Assembly: GCA_005406025.1 (NCBI GenBank)
Contig: BGZK01000016.1
Coordinates: forward strand, 744,001-808,000
Direction of reading: 5' to 3'
Length of the DNA stretch: 64,000 nucleotides
Source: Eumeta japonica
Lineage: Eukaryota > Arthropoda > Insecta > Lepidoptera > Psychidae
Part shown: piece after piece, positions 47,746 to 60,667 of the stretch
Layout: each line of letters starts with the position of its first letter
Numbering within the stretch: the first letter of the stretch is position 1
Made by a program: the position numbers and the translations under genes
The notes under the pieces: generated by a model
Told to the model about the DNA's origin: nothing
Seen by the model: the letters and a program-made list of their open reading frames with translations, nothing else
Database searches by the model: none

Positions 47746-48139
47746 GAGCCATGAAAGAAAGAAAGAGGGTAAACGTGTTCTTGACGCTGAGGAGTGACTG
47801 TACCTCGAGGTCGCTTAGTACCCTACAGCGCGGGTACAAGCGTGTGCCTATGTATAGGTATGTTATTATTGTACAGACATGCGTTGTGCGTGTCAGCAGA
47901 ATACACATTCGTGTATGTGTTGAAGGTACTGGCTAAGTATACTTAACTGGTATTTTGTATATTTGTAATAATAACTCACAAAATATTTATGTTTTTATAA
48001 CTTTATAAATAAGATTATATAAAAAATATTAAATACAATTTCATCATCATTCCTTCATTGTGTTTGATATTGAATACATAATATATAGCAAAAATGACTT
48101 TGCTTCATCCGGCTGTCTCACGGCACCTTTCGTTATTTT
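47746..48139. other. non-coding
   Basis: No feature recognised. The 61-codon frame is not supported. Confidence 0.35.
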
Positions 48140-48330
48140 TAACTTTCCGTTATGAAAATTGAAAATTTTCGTGGTTTTGGAAAGTTACTGTTTTCATCCT
48201 AATTTTGTAAAATCGAGCTTTCCCCAAATATTGACGTTTTAGGGTCCTAGGAATCTACTTCGACCATTTTCCGAGTGATGTCTGTGTGTGTGCGTGTGAG
48301 TGTATTCTACCGAAAAATTCAAAAATTTGA
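48140..48330 (+). repeat. R4 repeat copy
   Basis: 'aaagttactgttttcat' ... 'tcctaggaatctacttcgac' 'cattttccgagtgatgtctg' 'tgtgtgtgcgtg' aligns with the reverse complement of 25,459-25,620 over about 150 bp, including the TG-rich run. Confidence 0.7.
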
Positions 48331-50745
48331 AGAGTTTTTCCTTTAGCAAACAGCATCGATCGTTGCAAATTGCATAAAAAGAGGATGGTTCGTTCGAGAG
48401 ATACGGCTAATGAAAAATAATAAAAAAAAGATTTTTTTTAAAATTTAAAAGATGTTTGGTACTAGGTCATTGTTTTCTTTTTAAAAAACTGCGTCGGATG
48501 TTCTAAAGCAGATTACGATCAAAACAACGTGTTCCAAAGATACTGTATTTTGCAACATGACGAAAAATACGGTTTTTTTAATATTCAGATTTTTGAATTG
48601 TAAGAACTCAAAACGTATTTGAACTACATTTATAGATTCGGAGAGTTAAAATCCATTATTTGAGCACGATGAGCCGATTAATTTACTACTCCTTAATTTT
48701 AACACTTTGAGCTCGAAAGTAGTAAGAAGTCTCAGTGACGACATGGAGGGTTAACTGTTTTTGAGATTTCTTATTTTAAAAACTCATAAACAATAGTTAT
48801 GACTCAAGGAGCTCATAGATGCATCGATAAATACCATAGCGGAAAGTTTCGGGGTCGGCCGGTCTGACGTTTTACAGATTTATTAATTATTCTCGACGAC
48901 TGATGTCAATGGATGGACATTTACTAAGGTTATGTCTCATTATTAATCGATCCTGGACATCGTCACCAGTGGGATGGCGTTCAGAACTGACGGCTTATAG
49001 TTCTGTTCTACGCGTGAAGCGAATGACTTAATATAACTTAAGATATAAAACTCTTCGATTGGTTCGCCCGCCTACCACGTCCTTTCGGCTAATCGCGCCA
49101 TGAGCACCTAGGAGCGGACGTACTCAAAGTAATTACTTTTTATATATTGCCCCACATCGCTCTATAGATAATATAATCTGTCGAAACTGATGAGAGGCGA
49201 GCGAGTCCAGTGAGTCGAATTGCAGTGAGACAGCGCAGCGAACTAGGAGCGACATTAAAGCGATTCGCAAATCCGAAGGAATCGCACTAGCGAGTAGCGA
49301 GCAATTAAAAGAACTCTCGGCCATAAACCAGTGTACGTAAAAGTCATATTGAACCCTACCTGCACCTCTGTGACACAACTTTATAATTGGCCCGTCGGCC
49401 ATGGTGGGGCCGAGTCGCACTTTCGGTATGCGTTCTGTTGTAAAGTAAATAAAGTCAAGCACTCGTACTTTCTCGATGAAAGCTGCTTCTGAATAGAGTC
49501 ATGTGAGTGGATATTATGACTTTGATACGTGGATGGTCATCCAAAGTTCTTAGAGACTTGGCCCGCGTTCACGCGACTGTCCGCCTCTGCAATATCTCAC
49601 ATTAACGTCTATGCGTGTTCAAGTGTTTGTCCCACGAACCCAAGTCTGCGAACGAAAAATGGAAGTATTCATTTTTATTAAAATGCCTTGTGGCATACAA
49701 TCAATAACATGTATTGATTTAGTACGTGAGGTCGTTGGTAATACTTTTCAGATAAAAATAAAATATATAGGAAAATATTTCTATGCTAATCTACCGGATG
49801 TGCATGATTAATAATTATTTGAATTCTGTCAAGGGTCTGCCGCTACTAATATCTAAACTGTGAACATGTGAAAAAGTGCAAAAAAGTATAGTCTTTTTAG
49901 ATATTTAATAATTATGTTATTAGAATTCGAAGGAATATATGACAACGAATTAAAAAATATTAACGATCAATATTAATAGTGTTATTCAAAATTTTAATAT
50001 GAAACGCGGCTTAAAAGTAATATAGCTAAACGCTGTATCCTTCCTAAACTTCTTTTTGGGTACTAATTCAGAATATTTTGGACTGCAGTCCGATTTAAAC
50101 ACTATTTGATTATTTTAATAATATTATTCTATATATAAAGGCATCGTAATTTACAAAGTTCTACAAAATTTACGTTTGAATATAAGTTCCAAGTGTCGAA
50201 TAGTTATAAAAAAACAGTAACATTATTATTTTTTCAGAATAAATTAGTAATAAAGACTTTGACAAAATATAGTGTAGCCGGACATTAACATATATGTTGG
50301 TAGCCTAAGAATAAACGTATCATTTAAGGGGCAATGTGTGCGCTTTTAATAATAAGATCTCAGGTGGAATTCAAAATTTATCATTTTATGAATTTAAACT
50401 TTTCGTTAAAAAGAAGTTATATGGCAAAAGCTTATTATACCGTGTCTGAATATATTAATGAAAAAACCCATGAGATTGAACTGCTGGCCTATCGGATTGC
50501 TTCATGTTATTTCTATGTGCCGTACTAATTTATGAACTATTTCATACTTTGTGTCGATGGACAAAAAAGCGTAACTCCTGAATTTCTTGTCATTTCTTCT
50601 CGAGATGAATAAGCATTTGGAATGGGTGATAATATTAATGTTGAAAAGAATTCGTTAATTACGTATTTCAAGCGTAATAATATTATCTACGAATTAAACA
50701 TATTTTTGATTTGAAGCCACGGTACATCAAAACATGTCTCTCAAA
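48331..50745. other. non-coding, GC-balanced block at 48,840-49,420
   Basis: The 109-codon minus frame (49,133-49,462) lies in the GC-balanced block and has no recognisable motif. The remainder is AT-rich. The block may be conserved non-coding DNA. Confidence 0.35.
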
Positions 50746-50749
50746 CACT

Positions 50750-50910
50750 GTTGTCATCATCATCATCATCATCATCATCGCTCAACCTTCAGCCAGTCGC
50801 AATGACTGAAAGGGACAAGTCCCGATACACCGAAGGGAGCGTAAATATCGGGGGGAGTGTAGGTTCTAGCTTGGATTAGGAGTGATGGGAGTGTAGAGCC
50901 AGCCGGTATT
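50750..50910 (+). repeat. (TCA)n run joined to repeat-like sequence
   Basis: TCA trinucleotides at 50,754-50,779 are followed by 'gccagtcgcaatgactgaaa' 'gggacaagtcccgata'. A similar 'tcatcatcatcagcctgtgt' junction occurs at 56,020. Such ATC-rich joins are frequent at ends of lepidopteran retroelements. Confidence 0.5.
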
Positions 50911-53105
50911 CGTGCAACCTTTAGCCAGAAACTGGATTCGGGATAGGTAATAGATACTATAGTGTGTCAATAAATATAGTGGGGAAGGTATGTTCCTTTT
51001 GTTTCTCTTTCGTTCTTCATTTCCTTTGCTTGGTGCAGGCTTTGACATCCATTTCTGAGAGTTGGAACAATTCATAGGCTAAATAATATAAGATAGCAAC
51101 GCTCGAGTAACGTAGACAACGAACTGACAGTTTGACAAAAACAAATGGGGACTTGCATTTTTAAAAATTATGCGAATTATACATAGTATACGAAAATCTA
51201 CCAAAATAAGATTATTTTTTTGTCATCGGTTAGTTATGAGTTTCTTATTCTTCTTTTTCTTATCTTATAAATTCTTATCCCTGTATTCCTATCTTATAAT
51301 ATTCTTATTATAAAATATAATGGTTTTCTTATATAATATATTAAGAGAATAAAAAAAAGTATTCTTTTAACTTCATGCAACCGCGTATCTATTCATATAA
51401 CGACGTAACTTTGTAGTTTTATTTTTAACACGGTTTTGTTAGCTTCAGCTTTTATGTTTGTATGTAGAGAAATATTTAAGACAGAATTTTACACTATTTT
51501 AATTGAAGGACCATCGGGAAACTTGGCAATTGTTTGTAGTTCTCAGAACAATACAATAATAATGTATTATGTGACCGGTCTTATGATGGAGCAAGAAGGT
51601 AAGCATAAGACCTCCGTGACGGAATAACATATTCTAGCCGTGTTTAAGCTCGGTGGAATGTCTTGAGATGCATTCCGGCTACGGACGATTTTTAAGGTCT
51701 TATGATGTATCCGAGAGTTAGATACTAGAATCTCCTCAATGGAACAACGTCTTCTGACCGTGTTCCCACAATTCATTTTTAGGTCAGAATTCTGAAACAA
51801 TTTATAGGCGAAGTTGACATAAGTGCCCTGTAATCCGTGTTTGGTGCACCAAGTAAAGTGTATATAAAAATAGAGATTAATACAATACATATTCACCATC
51901 GTATCGAATACACGACCCAAAACTTGAAGCAACACAACATGAGAATTGAAAATTCTCTCAGAAATTAGAAGTCCTTTTTTCACGTGAGTTATACAAAACC
52001 ATAAAAAATATTACAGAAAATACAATTTGCTGTCTACACACGGTTCGACCAGAATATAAAAAATGCAAATAATAAATCAATTGTTTAAACCATGTTAGGA
52101 CGCGCACCGTCGCAAAGTTAACAACTTCTAAAGTAGTAAGTACGTAGTTTATGTGTAGCTGGCTCCCAATAAACTTCATTTTGTTTAAGTATTAAGTAAC
52201 AGATAACAAACAACGTTTATCTTTTTTGTTGTTCGATTTTACAACTCAATATCTTCCCTTAGGCATGTCCTCGTCTTTTATATCAATGCTTCTATCGCGA
52301 TAAAACTAGGTCAAGTAATTTACTATTCCTAATGTTCTCTAAATTCTTTATTATCGGAAAATTCTTCCATTATGATTAATTGCTCGTTATCAAGACTAAT
52401 ACAATCTTTAAGTCTAATCTACAATCATTAAAAGTTATTAAATTTATATTACAACACAATCATTCGTAGAAAAATCGTGAACTAAGGACGTTAACTGTCA
52501 AATTTGACAACTAATTCGTAATAGAAATCAAGTTTTAAATCAGTGCTGAGCAAACTCCCACTGCTATATTTAATTACATTATGAGGTGGACGTTACATAA
52601 ATGTTGTTTATAAATTGAATATGTTTCCTAGATCGAGATTTGAATACATTCTGTCTAAACTATTGTTTATTTATATTTTAAAGTAAGATTGGTGGCTCTC
52701 AATGATACAGCTACGTAATTAAAGTATCAGTGACCGATCGTGTACCTCGCGACTTCAGGTTTCCCTTTAATAATATTCGTGCGTTCAATATCATGTTTTG
52801 ATGATTCGTTTAGTGAATTCAATAATGTACTCCTGTAATCTCATCTTTGTATTAAATTTAGTTCTATTTGCGTACAAATTGAAGTAGAAATCCATAAAAC
52901 ATTTATGTCACAGGATATGAAATGAATTTCATATAGATCGGATTTCAAATACACTTGAAATAGTCGTCATAATATAAATTTATCACTCGTTCGGAAAAAT
53001 ATTTTCCCTCAAAAAAGACGAGCAAAATATTTAGCTTTTCTCAAAATTAATTATAAAAAAATTATAATTGTTTATAGTCTTATATAATTTATAATTATAA
53101 ATATA
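50911..53105. other. non-coding, nothing recognised
   Basis: The 138-codon minus frame (51,567-51,983) lacks recognisable motifs, and its neighbours show no splice-linked frame. The rest is AT-rich, and 53,050-53,110 is almost pure A/T. Confidence 0.35.
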
Positions 53106-53109
53106 TAGT

Positions 53110-53440
53110 ATTTTTACGTATTTTATATTGGTCGGTCTCGCTTTCGCCCCCGACCCCGCCCTCATTCTGACTCCTGTCGTATTTTAACTTCGCCCAGTTC
53201 CATTCTCAATTCAGTTCCCGATCCAAGCTCTCAATTCCGCTTTTCGTTTCACTTTCCATTTCGACACTGGTCACGACTCCAATTTGTACGAAACCGGGCA
53301 AATGTCAGTATCAAAATAAAATATGTATATGTAGCTTTCTATGAGTTCAAAAATTTATAGAATCGCTTTAAAATGATTAGCTAATAGTATAAATACACGG
53401 ACGAAGTCGGAGACACTTCCTAGTAGGTATGAAAAACATG
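53110..53440 (-). repeat. R3 repeat, copy in reverse orientation
   Basis: The reverse complement has 'ctccgacttcgtccgtgtat', 'gaactcatagaaagct' and then GGGA-type units ('gggaactgaattgagaatgg'). This is the same order as at 12,120-12,450. The 'aatacacggacgaagtcgga' end is the worn 'cgggcgaagccgcggg' boundary. Confidence 0.65.
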
Positions 53441-53559
53441 TTCATATTTGAATGCAACGTTGCATTAATCTTAAGTCAAACGAAGGACAATTTTTCATGT
53501 TTTGCGGCGATGTGCATTAATATTGGTCCTTTTACAATCCTTTCCTATGTATATATAAG

Positions 53560-54260
53560 GTTGGGGAAAAAGTTTTTTCGTACTTTGTATATAAATTTAA
53601 GATAATTTTTAATCATATTTTATTTACATTTCGCACGTTCTCGTCGTTGGTAATCCATTTTTCATCACCGGTTACCAATTTTTTTTTAAAACGATTCATT
53701 TTCATTTCGTTTCAATAGAGAATCGCAAATAAGTACACGATGCATTAGATTTCTTTCAGTAAGCTCGTGTGGGACCCAAGTACCGAGCTTTTTTTTGTAT
53801 ATCTAGTTTTTTTCATATAAGTCGAAACTGTTTTGTGGTCAATAAACGGCTCTTCAGCTAAATCGTAAGAACTAATATACCGATCTTGCTCTACTTTTTC
53901 CAAAATGGCAATGGCAAATTTCCAATATTCCTAACAGATCGGCTAGATCAAAATTACCGAGCTGAAAACGCTTGAACCAGTTCTGTGCTGTTTAAGAACA
54001 GTAAGCCGAGCCAAAGCAAGTAACAGAACAGTGTCGGTAAGCCGACACTGTATTAAATCCATAAACATCACAATATTTTTTTGCGCCTTGTATCGCATTA
54101 TTTCCCTTTTTTGTAATATAACTTCAAAATGTATCTAATTTCTACGTTAAATTCGCTCATTTTGGTCGACAGAAAAGAACAAGAAAATGACGGGACACCG
54201 CTTTTAGTGTTTGGAGCTAAAATGGAATCCTTATAGTTTCGTCATATCTCTCCGTACGCC
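53560..54260 (-). pseudogene. mariner element remnant, N-terminal transposase half
   Basis: The minus strand starts MSEFNVEIRYILKLYYKKGN (ATG near 54,162), continues AIQGAKKYCDVYGFNTVSA, has a disrupted insert, then AQNWFKRFQLGNFDLADL and, after shifts and stops, TWVPHELTERNLMHR followed by LICDSLLKRNENESF and LVTGDEKWITND. This is the N-terminal helix-turn-helix region through the first catalytic Asp (GDEKW) of a mariner transposase. The C-terminal half is deleted. 'ggttggggaaaaagtttttt' at 53,561-53,581 looks like a mariner terminal repeat. The other terminus is not visible. Confidence 0.75.
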
Positions 54261-54319
54261 ACAGGTATATTGTCCAAAAACTTCACACAGGAGCTAAAAA
54301 ATAATTTTTACAGCAAACA

Positions 54320-54640
54320 TTATATGTGACACATATTTCGGTTAAAAACACTTTAAGGTTTCTAAGCAATTTTTCTGATTACGTGAATAAGTTCGGAAAT
54401 AATCGCTCCGAAATCGCAGAAATCGTGTCCCCCTCTATTTTCTATGCCGTATGTCCAAAAAATATGAAAGAAATGACGAAGGTAAAGCTCTATGAATACT
54501 TTCAGCAAAAGTTATTTTGAACATGGTCGGATATATTGTTTTCGAGTTATTGGTAAAGAACTGCGCTTCTCAACAAAAAGACGTGAGTGCCATGAAGATA
54601 CGCTCTTTTGTTGATGCACTTTAGGTTATTCATTTTATTT
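54320..54640 (-). repeat. R6 repeat, internal part
   Basis: Matches the reverse complement of 63,640-63,890. The shared blocks are 'ttaaaaacactttaaggttt' 'ctaagcaattttt', 'cgagttattgg' and 'atacgctcttttgttgatgc'. The open frame 54,326-54,520 is a repeat shadow. Confidence 0.75.
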
Positions 54641-55560
54641 ATTATTTATGTATTTGTTTGGAACACCAAGAATAGGTACACGGAATATACATAATTTTGC
54701 GTTTCTTACAATTAAGTACTAAATATGTTAAATGTCCCATTAATAATAGATATTCACAGCTTTCAAAAAGAGACATACACATACAGAACACATCAAGTGA
54801 AGCATTGAAGGAACACGAATGAGACGGATGACAATATATAAGATCACTATTTTGCACATTGTTTAGACTTTTTAAATAAATTGCGATTTTCACCAAAAAT
54901 ATCTACAGCTGTATCAGTGTGAAATTTGTTATAATGTTTCATGATTCTGTTCCAAGGTGAGTTGAACATAAAGTTTGTTTTACCAGGTTTAATAATAAAG
55001 GGCACATCTACTTGGTCGAGAAGTTTTCGTTGGCACTTTTAAGCCAACCTTGCTCAGTAGGTTAGGAGAATCAATAAAGTTATTCAGTAATGTATACAGA
55101 AACATGACATCCAGTAGCTTACGACGGTCGACGAGAGTGGTCAATCAAAATAATTTGTTAAATGTTTCACCACTCTACAACTGTACGAAAGTTGCCAGAG
55201 AAATCTTCGATTTTATTAACGTATCATTTGTACGTTGGGTTACAAACCTGGCTACAATATTCTAGCTTGCTGCGCACTGGATGATTAAACAGAGATATTT
55301 TTGTTTTTGGATTCCTAAACACTTTACAATTACGAATTACGAATGCCAAAATTTTAAAGATATTATATAAGGTGCCTATTGAATCTAAGGCGTGTGTCAA
55401 TAACTCCTAGATCGCGGATCTTGTCAAGTTGTATAAGCGAAATTCGTCCAATGCAATAAATAAATGAATCGGGTGTTCAAATGCTTGTAAATTTTAAACA
55501 ATAATATTTGTCCGCATTCAAAATCATTATATTATTTTTGCACCACTTGTTATACTAGTT
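54641..55560 (-). mobile_element. jockey/CR1-like LINE remnant
   Basis: The minus strand carries WCKNNIMILNADKYYCLKF, GRISLIQLDKIRDLGVIDTR and LRFNRH, then FGIRNS-like and further fragments. This is the conserved 'K..DLGV..D..L.F..H' thumb region. Downstream (minus direction, to 54,641) lies an AT-rich 3' part ending in 'aataaataataaataaa'. Many stops are present. The clade is assigned by motif only. Confidence 0.6.
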
Positions 55561-56010
55561 TGATAGTAATAGTCAACATACCTACTTGTTTTTCTAGTTA
55601 TAGGCGACTAAAGTGCTTGTACCTATTCTGTGCGAAAAACATAAAAAAAAGTGTAAGAACGTACAATTTTCATCTGTAGTACATTTATTTGTATTGAAAG
55701 CTTCGGAACCCTATAATGAGCATGGTCTGACATGCTCTTGGCCAGTTTTAATCTGTATTTTTCTTTTTTTTAATTCTCATCTATTTAATGGTATTAAAGC
55801 TAGCCAGATAAAAACAGCAGAACCAAAGGGGTTTTACTGAAACTTTTTACTTATAAAATATGAAAAACCTTTTTTCCCATCCTAATATATATAATATGCT
55901 TTTGTACCAAATATTTGCTTATTAAGGATTTTCAATTTTAATAAGTGTGAATTATTATATTTTCAATGATCTTACTGGAGATTCGTAAACAGAGCCCCTA
56001 AATGAATTTT
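55561..56010. other. non-coding, nothing recognised
   Basis: AT-rich. The short frame at 55,613-55,840 is unsupported. Confidence 0.35.
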
Positions 56011-56014
56011 TCAC

Positions 56015-56200
56015 TCCACATTATCATCATCATCAGCCTGTGTCTCTCCACTGCCGAAAATAGCAACCAAAGCTCGCTGCCACGCACGGTCCTCTGCCTC
56101 CGGAGGTTCTTAGCACTCCTTGCTGATCTATTACCATGGCTATTACTGTAACCAAAAATAAAAGGGGCACAGGAGACTAAGAGCAGTGAATGTATGGTTT
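56015..56200 (+). repeat. retroelement-type repeat after (ATC)n
   Basis: 'cattatcatcatcatcagcc' 'tgtgtctctccactgccg' and 'gcacggtcctctgcctccgg' match the layout of a very common lepidopteran repeat with 'atcatcatcagcctgt' and 'cactgctggacataggcct'. The copy is diverged. Confidence 0.55.
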
Positions 56201-57765
56201 TTAGCATTGGAGGGTATTGCCACAATCACCATGCTTAGCAGGCGGGTTGTCGATTGCATTGTATGTAGAGTTTCACAAAAGACGCTGCTCCTCATTTCCT
56301 GCTGACCAGGGATTGTTGCCTCTTACGACACTCGGTGGCGGTGGCCAATTATATTCTGATACCGTCCCCACACGTATAATCTGCGGAGGGATAGGAATTA
56401 AAGAAATAACGAACACTATGTATTCAACCAACATGTATTCACAGTTTATTTTCAGTTCTAGTATTGGATGTATGTCGATTACCATTTTCCTCAAATAATA
56501 CCAAATTTTTTTCTTACATATATTACTTTTCGAGTATAAACCAAGTTGGTAGAGTTAAAATCCCAATTTCCTCGAACTCAGTTCTAAGACAGACTCTAGA
56601 TCCTAGCTTGTAAATCGCCACACTGCTCGCTTTCGCAGCACGACAATTCTATCATTGGCCGCGGCATGTCTTCAGAGCCAGATATCGTACGACAGCAGGA
56701 TATGGAAACGGCCAAAATGAAATACGGCTGTGGTAGCGTTGAAGCGACAGTTTTTCTTTCGACGAAGATAAATCACTCTTAATTAACCCGCCGTATAAGT
56801 TGAAAACAATGGTAATGATTATTGCTACGGAGTATGCTCGTATTGTAGCTCAACACGCACTTGGGCGATTTTTGTTTATACTCCCTAAGTGATTCAATTT
56901 GTTTGTATGCATATACAGCATGTGTTGTTTCCTAATATTATTTAGGTCTGTATATTAGTACGCCGTTGACTAATTAGTTAAAGATATTTCCTATAATAAC
57001 TTACGTATATTTGTAAATATCTCCTACCATCCGCATACGCATGTGCGGAGTGCCTAAAGACATATATCTTGGCCGATATTTAAGCTTTTCAATGAATTAA
57101 TTTTTTGATATTGCTTTATAGTTTTGATAGAAATATATAAATAAGAGCTTTTTCGCTTTTATCGCATCAACTACATAATTGTGGTACTAAGTCAATTTAT
57201 TAAGTCAGTTTATATTATTAACTAAATTAGTTAGTAAATAATAAGAAACTGGTATTTCTTAAACCTTAATTACATTACGGGGTACTTACATCGGGGTTCG
57301 CGTATAAAATGACCATTCTATTAAGGGAACGCCATTTCGGGGACACTTCCAGATAATTTCGGCAGAGAGGTGCTTAAAATATATAAACATTTGAGGGAAT
57401 TTGCTTAAATGATACAAAAATGTTATTTAATTAAACCGACAGCTCAAAACTTAATGCTAATATGATTTACATATGAAAATCAAAAATGGAGTCTGAATAA
57501 GGTTTCACGGAAACGAAAATGCAATAAAAGAATAACTTTATTTTTTCAATAACATTTACGTGATCGAACAACCTGTAGTAATAAAGTAATAGCCCTGCAA
57601 TGACTACAGAGGGAATAAACAGGACTTTAACGTAGTCGCTAATGATGTCGAACATGTAACTTCGCTAACCAGCGAGTCGTTGTCAAGTATTTGCCGGGTA
57701 GCAAAGTTTGGTATTTACTGGATATTGATATTTACTGGACAGGTTTTATATATTTACTAGTTAGC
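56201..57765. other. non-coding, nothing recognised
   Basis: Overlapping frames of 62-93 codons on both strands show no motif. Confidence 0.35.
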
Positions 57766-57852
57766 TTTTGTCAGCGGCTTTACCCGTGTACGAGACGAAT
57801 TTTGACACAACCTTAGATTTTTGTCCAACCTCGATTCTACACCTGATCCTGA

Positions 57853-57895
<43 letters not shown>
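57766..57895. repeat. R3-type boundary next to a (TA)n microsatellite
   Basis: 'ttagcttttgtcagcggctt' 'tacccgtgtacg' is a worn form of 'ctagcttttgcccgcggctt' 'cgcccgcgtg'. 'cgattctacacctgatcctg' and an AT run at 57,857-57,891 follow. Confidence 0.55.
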
Positions 57896-57896
<1 letters not shown>

Positions 57897-60030
57897 CTTT
57901 ATGTATTATAGATTTAGGACATGCCACAAGATAGGTCTTTTGATATCCTACGAAAAATTTACACTTTTTTCGATTACATTGTATTTAAGATGCTATTCAA
58001 ATAGATAAGACATGTCTATCTCGAATTTCAAGCGGATATATCTCAAATTATTACTCGTAGATTATTCCACGAGAACCTTACATCTTGTCGGAATAAATGT
58101 ATTACAAATAATCTTTCCAATCGCTTTGAAAACCTTGGCGCTTGCTAGCACGCTTCAGCCGTACTTATTTTGTGCCACCTCTAGGTCGTAGCGAACAATC
58201 ATATTATTGTAGTAATACTTTTATATTACGTTCATATCCGTCACTCTAAATGTCGTATGCCCAGGGCTATGACATTTCCTTTATTTAACGAAGAGATTAT
58301 TTCATGATGTCCTTGAACAGGTAATTCTTGTTTACCTAAAAAGCATACTATATCAATAAACGTCGAGAAATGTTACGATTTCTGTCTGCTTTTGTATTGT
58401 GTTTTTGAATGTGTGATTTATATTAAATGCATATACTTGTTTTGATGCGAGTTTTACCAATAGTATGCCATTTTAAGCAGGATTCTCAAGTATTTTTCTG
58501 TCTGGTCGTGTTTTTTAACTGCGTTTGTCAAATTATGCAAATCACCATACCCGTGATTATTCCAAACCGATTTCGTAGTGGCGCATAAAATACGTAAAAA
58601 ACATAATAATCTATTTTATGTTTGTACACAGTAAGTGAACTAAATAATTTTAAAATATTTATTATTAAATTTCCTACTACATTTCCTATTTTTTGAGTCA
58701 AGTCTATATTTAATAAAAGCCGGCCGGTTTGTATAATTTGCAACTTATCTATATAAGAAAACTAATTAAATGCGTTTAGACTATTATTTTAATTTAATGA
58801 TCAAACATTTCCGTTACAAATTTCACACTACAACTAAACATTTTAACTACTTGTAGGACAGAATAACACAAATAATATAAAACTATCAAAATTGTGGTGT
58901 GTACGAAAACAAGAACGTAATGACTTTTAAAAACAGTCATAATGTATATCTTTATTATTTATTATTATTTAAAATCATAAAAGGGTTCAAAGTACAATAC
59001 GATATAATTTTGTCGGTTTCTCTTTCTAAGCAGAATCTGAAATTGCGTCTGTGTATTGATATGTTTTTAATACATACAAAACGAATTTTTATGTATGTGT
59101 TCTATATGTGCGTTACAGTGTGTGCAATTTGTAGGCAAAAGAACGTGCCAGTGACGTTAAACAGTGCCACTGCATGGTAATAGATTATATCGTATTATCT
59201 ATGAAACACTAGAGATCTATCATCATAAATATATGGGCGCTCTATTAAATAATTCATTATTGCTATTGATTTTTATATTTTTTCTTTGTAATGAAATGAA
59301 TTGATTTTATAACAATATACGAAGGTAGGCAAAGACTTTTTGCTTTATCTTTGTTTTCGCCACTGATGTCGATAGGATTCGACATCGTACACCAGTTACG
59401 AATATTATATAAAAACCCATGTATTTTTAATAGTTGGCTAAATGAGCTAAAAAAACAAATATCAAAAAATAACCTTAAAGTCTATAAGGCTAGATAAAAG
59501 ATTTGAAATGTATTTTCACTGTGTTTAATTATGGCTAATTACTAACATAAAATCAGGCATTTAATTTAGTAATCTTCTCATAATTTTTTACCTACAAACC
59601 TTGTTGTATCACTTACGAGCGTACCTAGTGGGCGATCTGTGTAGTCACGGGACGTTTAATAGATCGACAAGGCCGACTGCAGTTATAATAGATGGAAGTT
59701 AGTGTTACGCGATCACGATGAATGTAACTTTTTATAAAATCGAATTACAAAATTTAAGATCTTCGTTTTTTTCGTCCCTTTTAATTTAATTATTTTTTCT
59801 TCTGTTTTCAATTACAGGAACAATACAATATTACGAAGTTACATTTGGAAGATGTAAAGAATCTGATATGAAATCTATGAAAAGTAGGCAATCAAACAAG
59901 ATGAAAGCTTAGGTCGTACTACATTACATTACAATCTTTAACATATATTTATTTAGACATTTATCTCCTACGAAAGCTTACGAACGCAGTTGAAGCAATT
60001 TTGCTGATTGTTATCTGTAGAGGAACAACC
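57896..60030. other. AT-rich non-coding DNA
   Basis: No gene or repeat is supported. A pyrimidine tract plus 'attacag' near 59,818 looks like a splice acceptor, but no coding or conserved exon follows. Confidence 0.35.
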
Positions 60031-60034
60031 GAGA

Positions 60035-60130
60035 GAGGTTGTCGTCTGCGGCGCGCGGGCGCTCGGGGCGCTCCGCCGCGCCGACGCCGCGCCCCCGGCT
60101 GATTGGCGGTTAGGGGTGAGGCGATTCAGG
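60035..60130. promoter_or_regulatory. short CpG island-like tract
   Basis: About 90 bp of very CpG-dense DNA ('gcgctccgccgcgccgacgc') in AT-rich surroundings. The frames across it on both strands give Ala/Arg runs only. Confidence 0.3.
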
Positions 60131-60667
60131 AAATCGTGCGATGCCGGAATAATCTTCAACTTAAGTTTGTGGAACATGTTTTTAATATAGGTAATTAAAA
60201 TAATTCTTAAACGAATCCTACAACTTATTGGTCTGAAATAATATGTCAATATTCATCAAGATCTGATTATCAAAGTTTAGAGTTCATATTAGATAAAAAT
60301 GTAAACAAAGAAGATTCTGAAAGAGTTATCTTTTTTTGACGTGATAATGTCTTATAAATCGATGAATGCCGGCTACACGCACGAAAAAACATAACTCATT
60401 GTCACGTTCCGCTTGAGCCGAACGTGCGAGCGAGAGCGCCGGAACAAGCGATAGAGACACACGATTGGCCGAAGCGTTCAGCTTGTAACGCATCTGTCTC
60501 TCTTCCACTTCATCGGCTGATGGAGTGGAAGAAAATAATGATAATTGATAGTAATTCAATTCAATTCATAAAAGTATGCAATTTTTCATCAATGTTTTCT
60601 TATGACGTTATCACGTAAAATTATCATCCGTAAACCGACTTTACAAACAACAAATTTTTTTTTAGAA

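Noticed and set aside
50754..50779. CRISPR-like array
   Set aside because: It is a TCA microsatellite. There are no regularly spaced repeats with unique spacers anywhere in the window, and the DNA is eukaryotic.
51567..51983. 138-codon minus frame
   Set aside because: The longest unassigned frame, but no motif, no repeat-family match and no splice partner were found.
59761..59900. Exon after a strong pyrimidine tract and 'attacag'
   Set aside because: The downstream sequence has no sustained frame with a protein signal, and no donor is evident.
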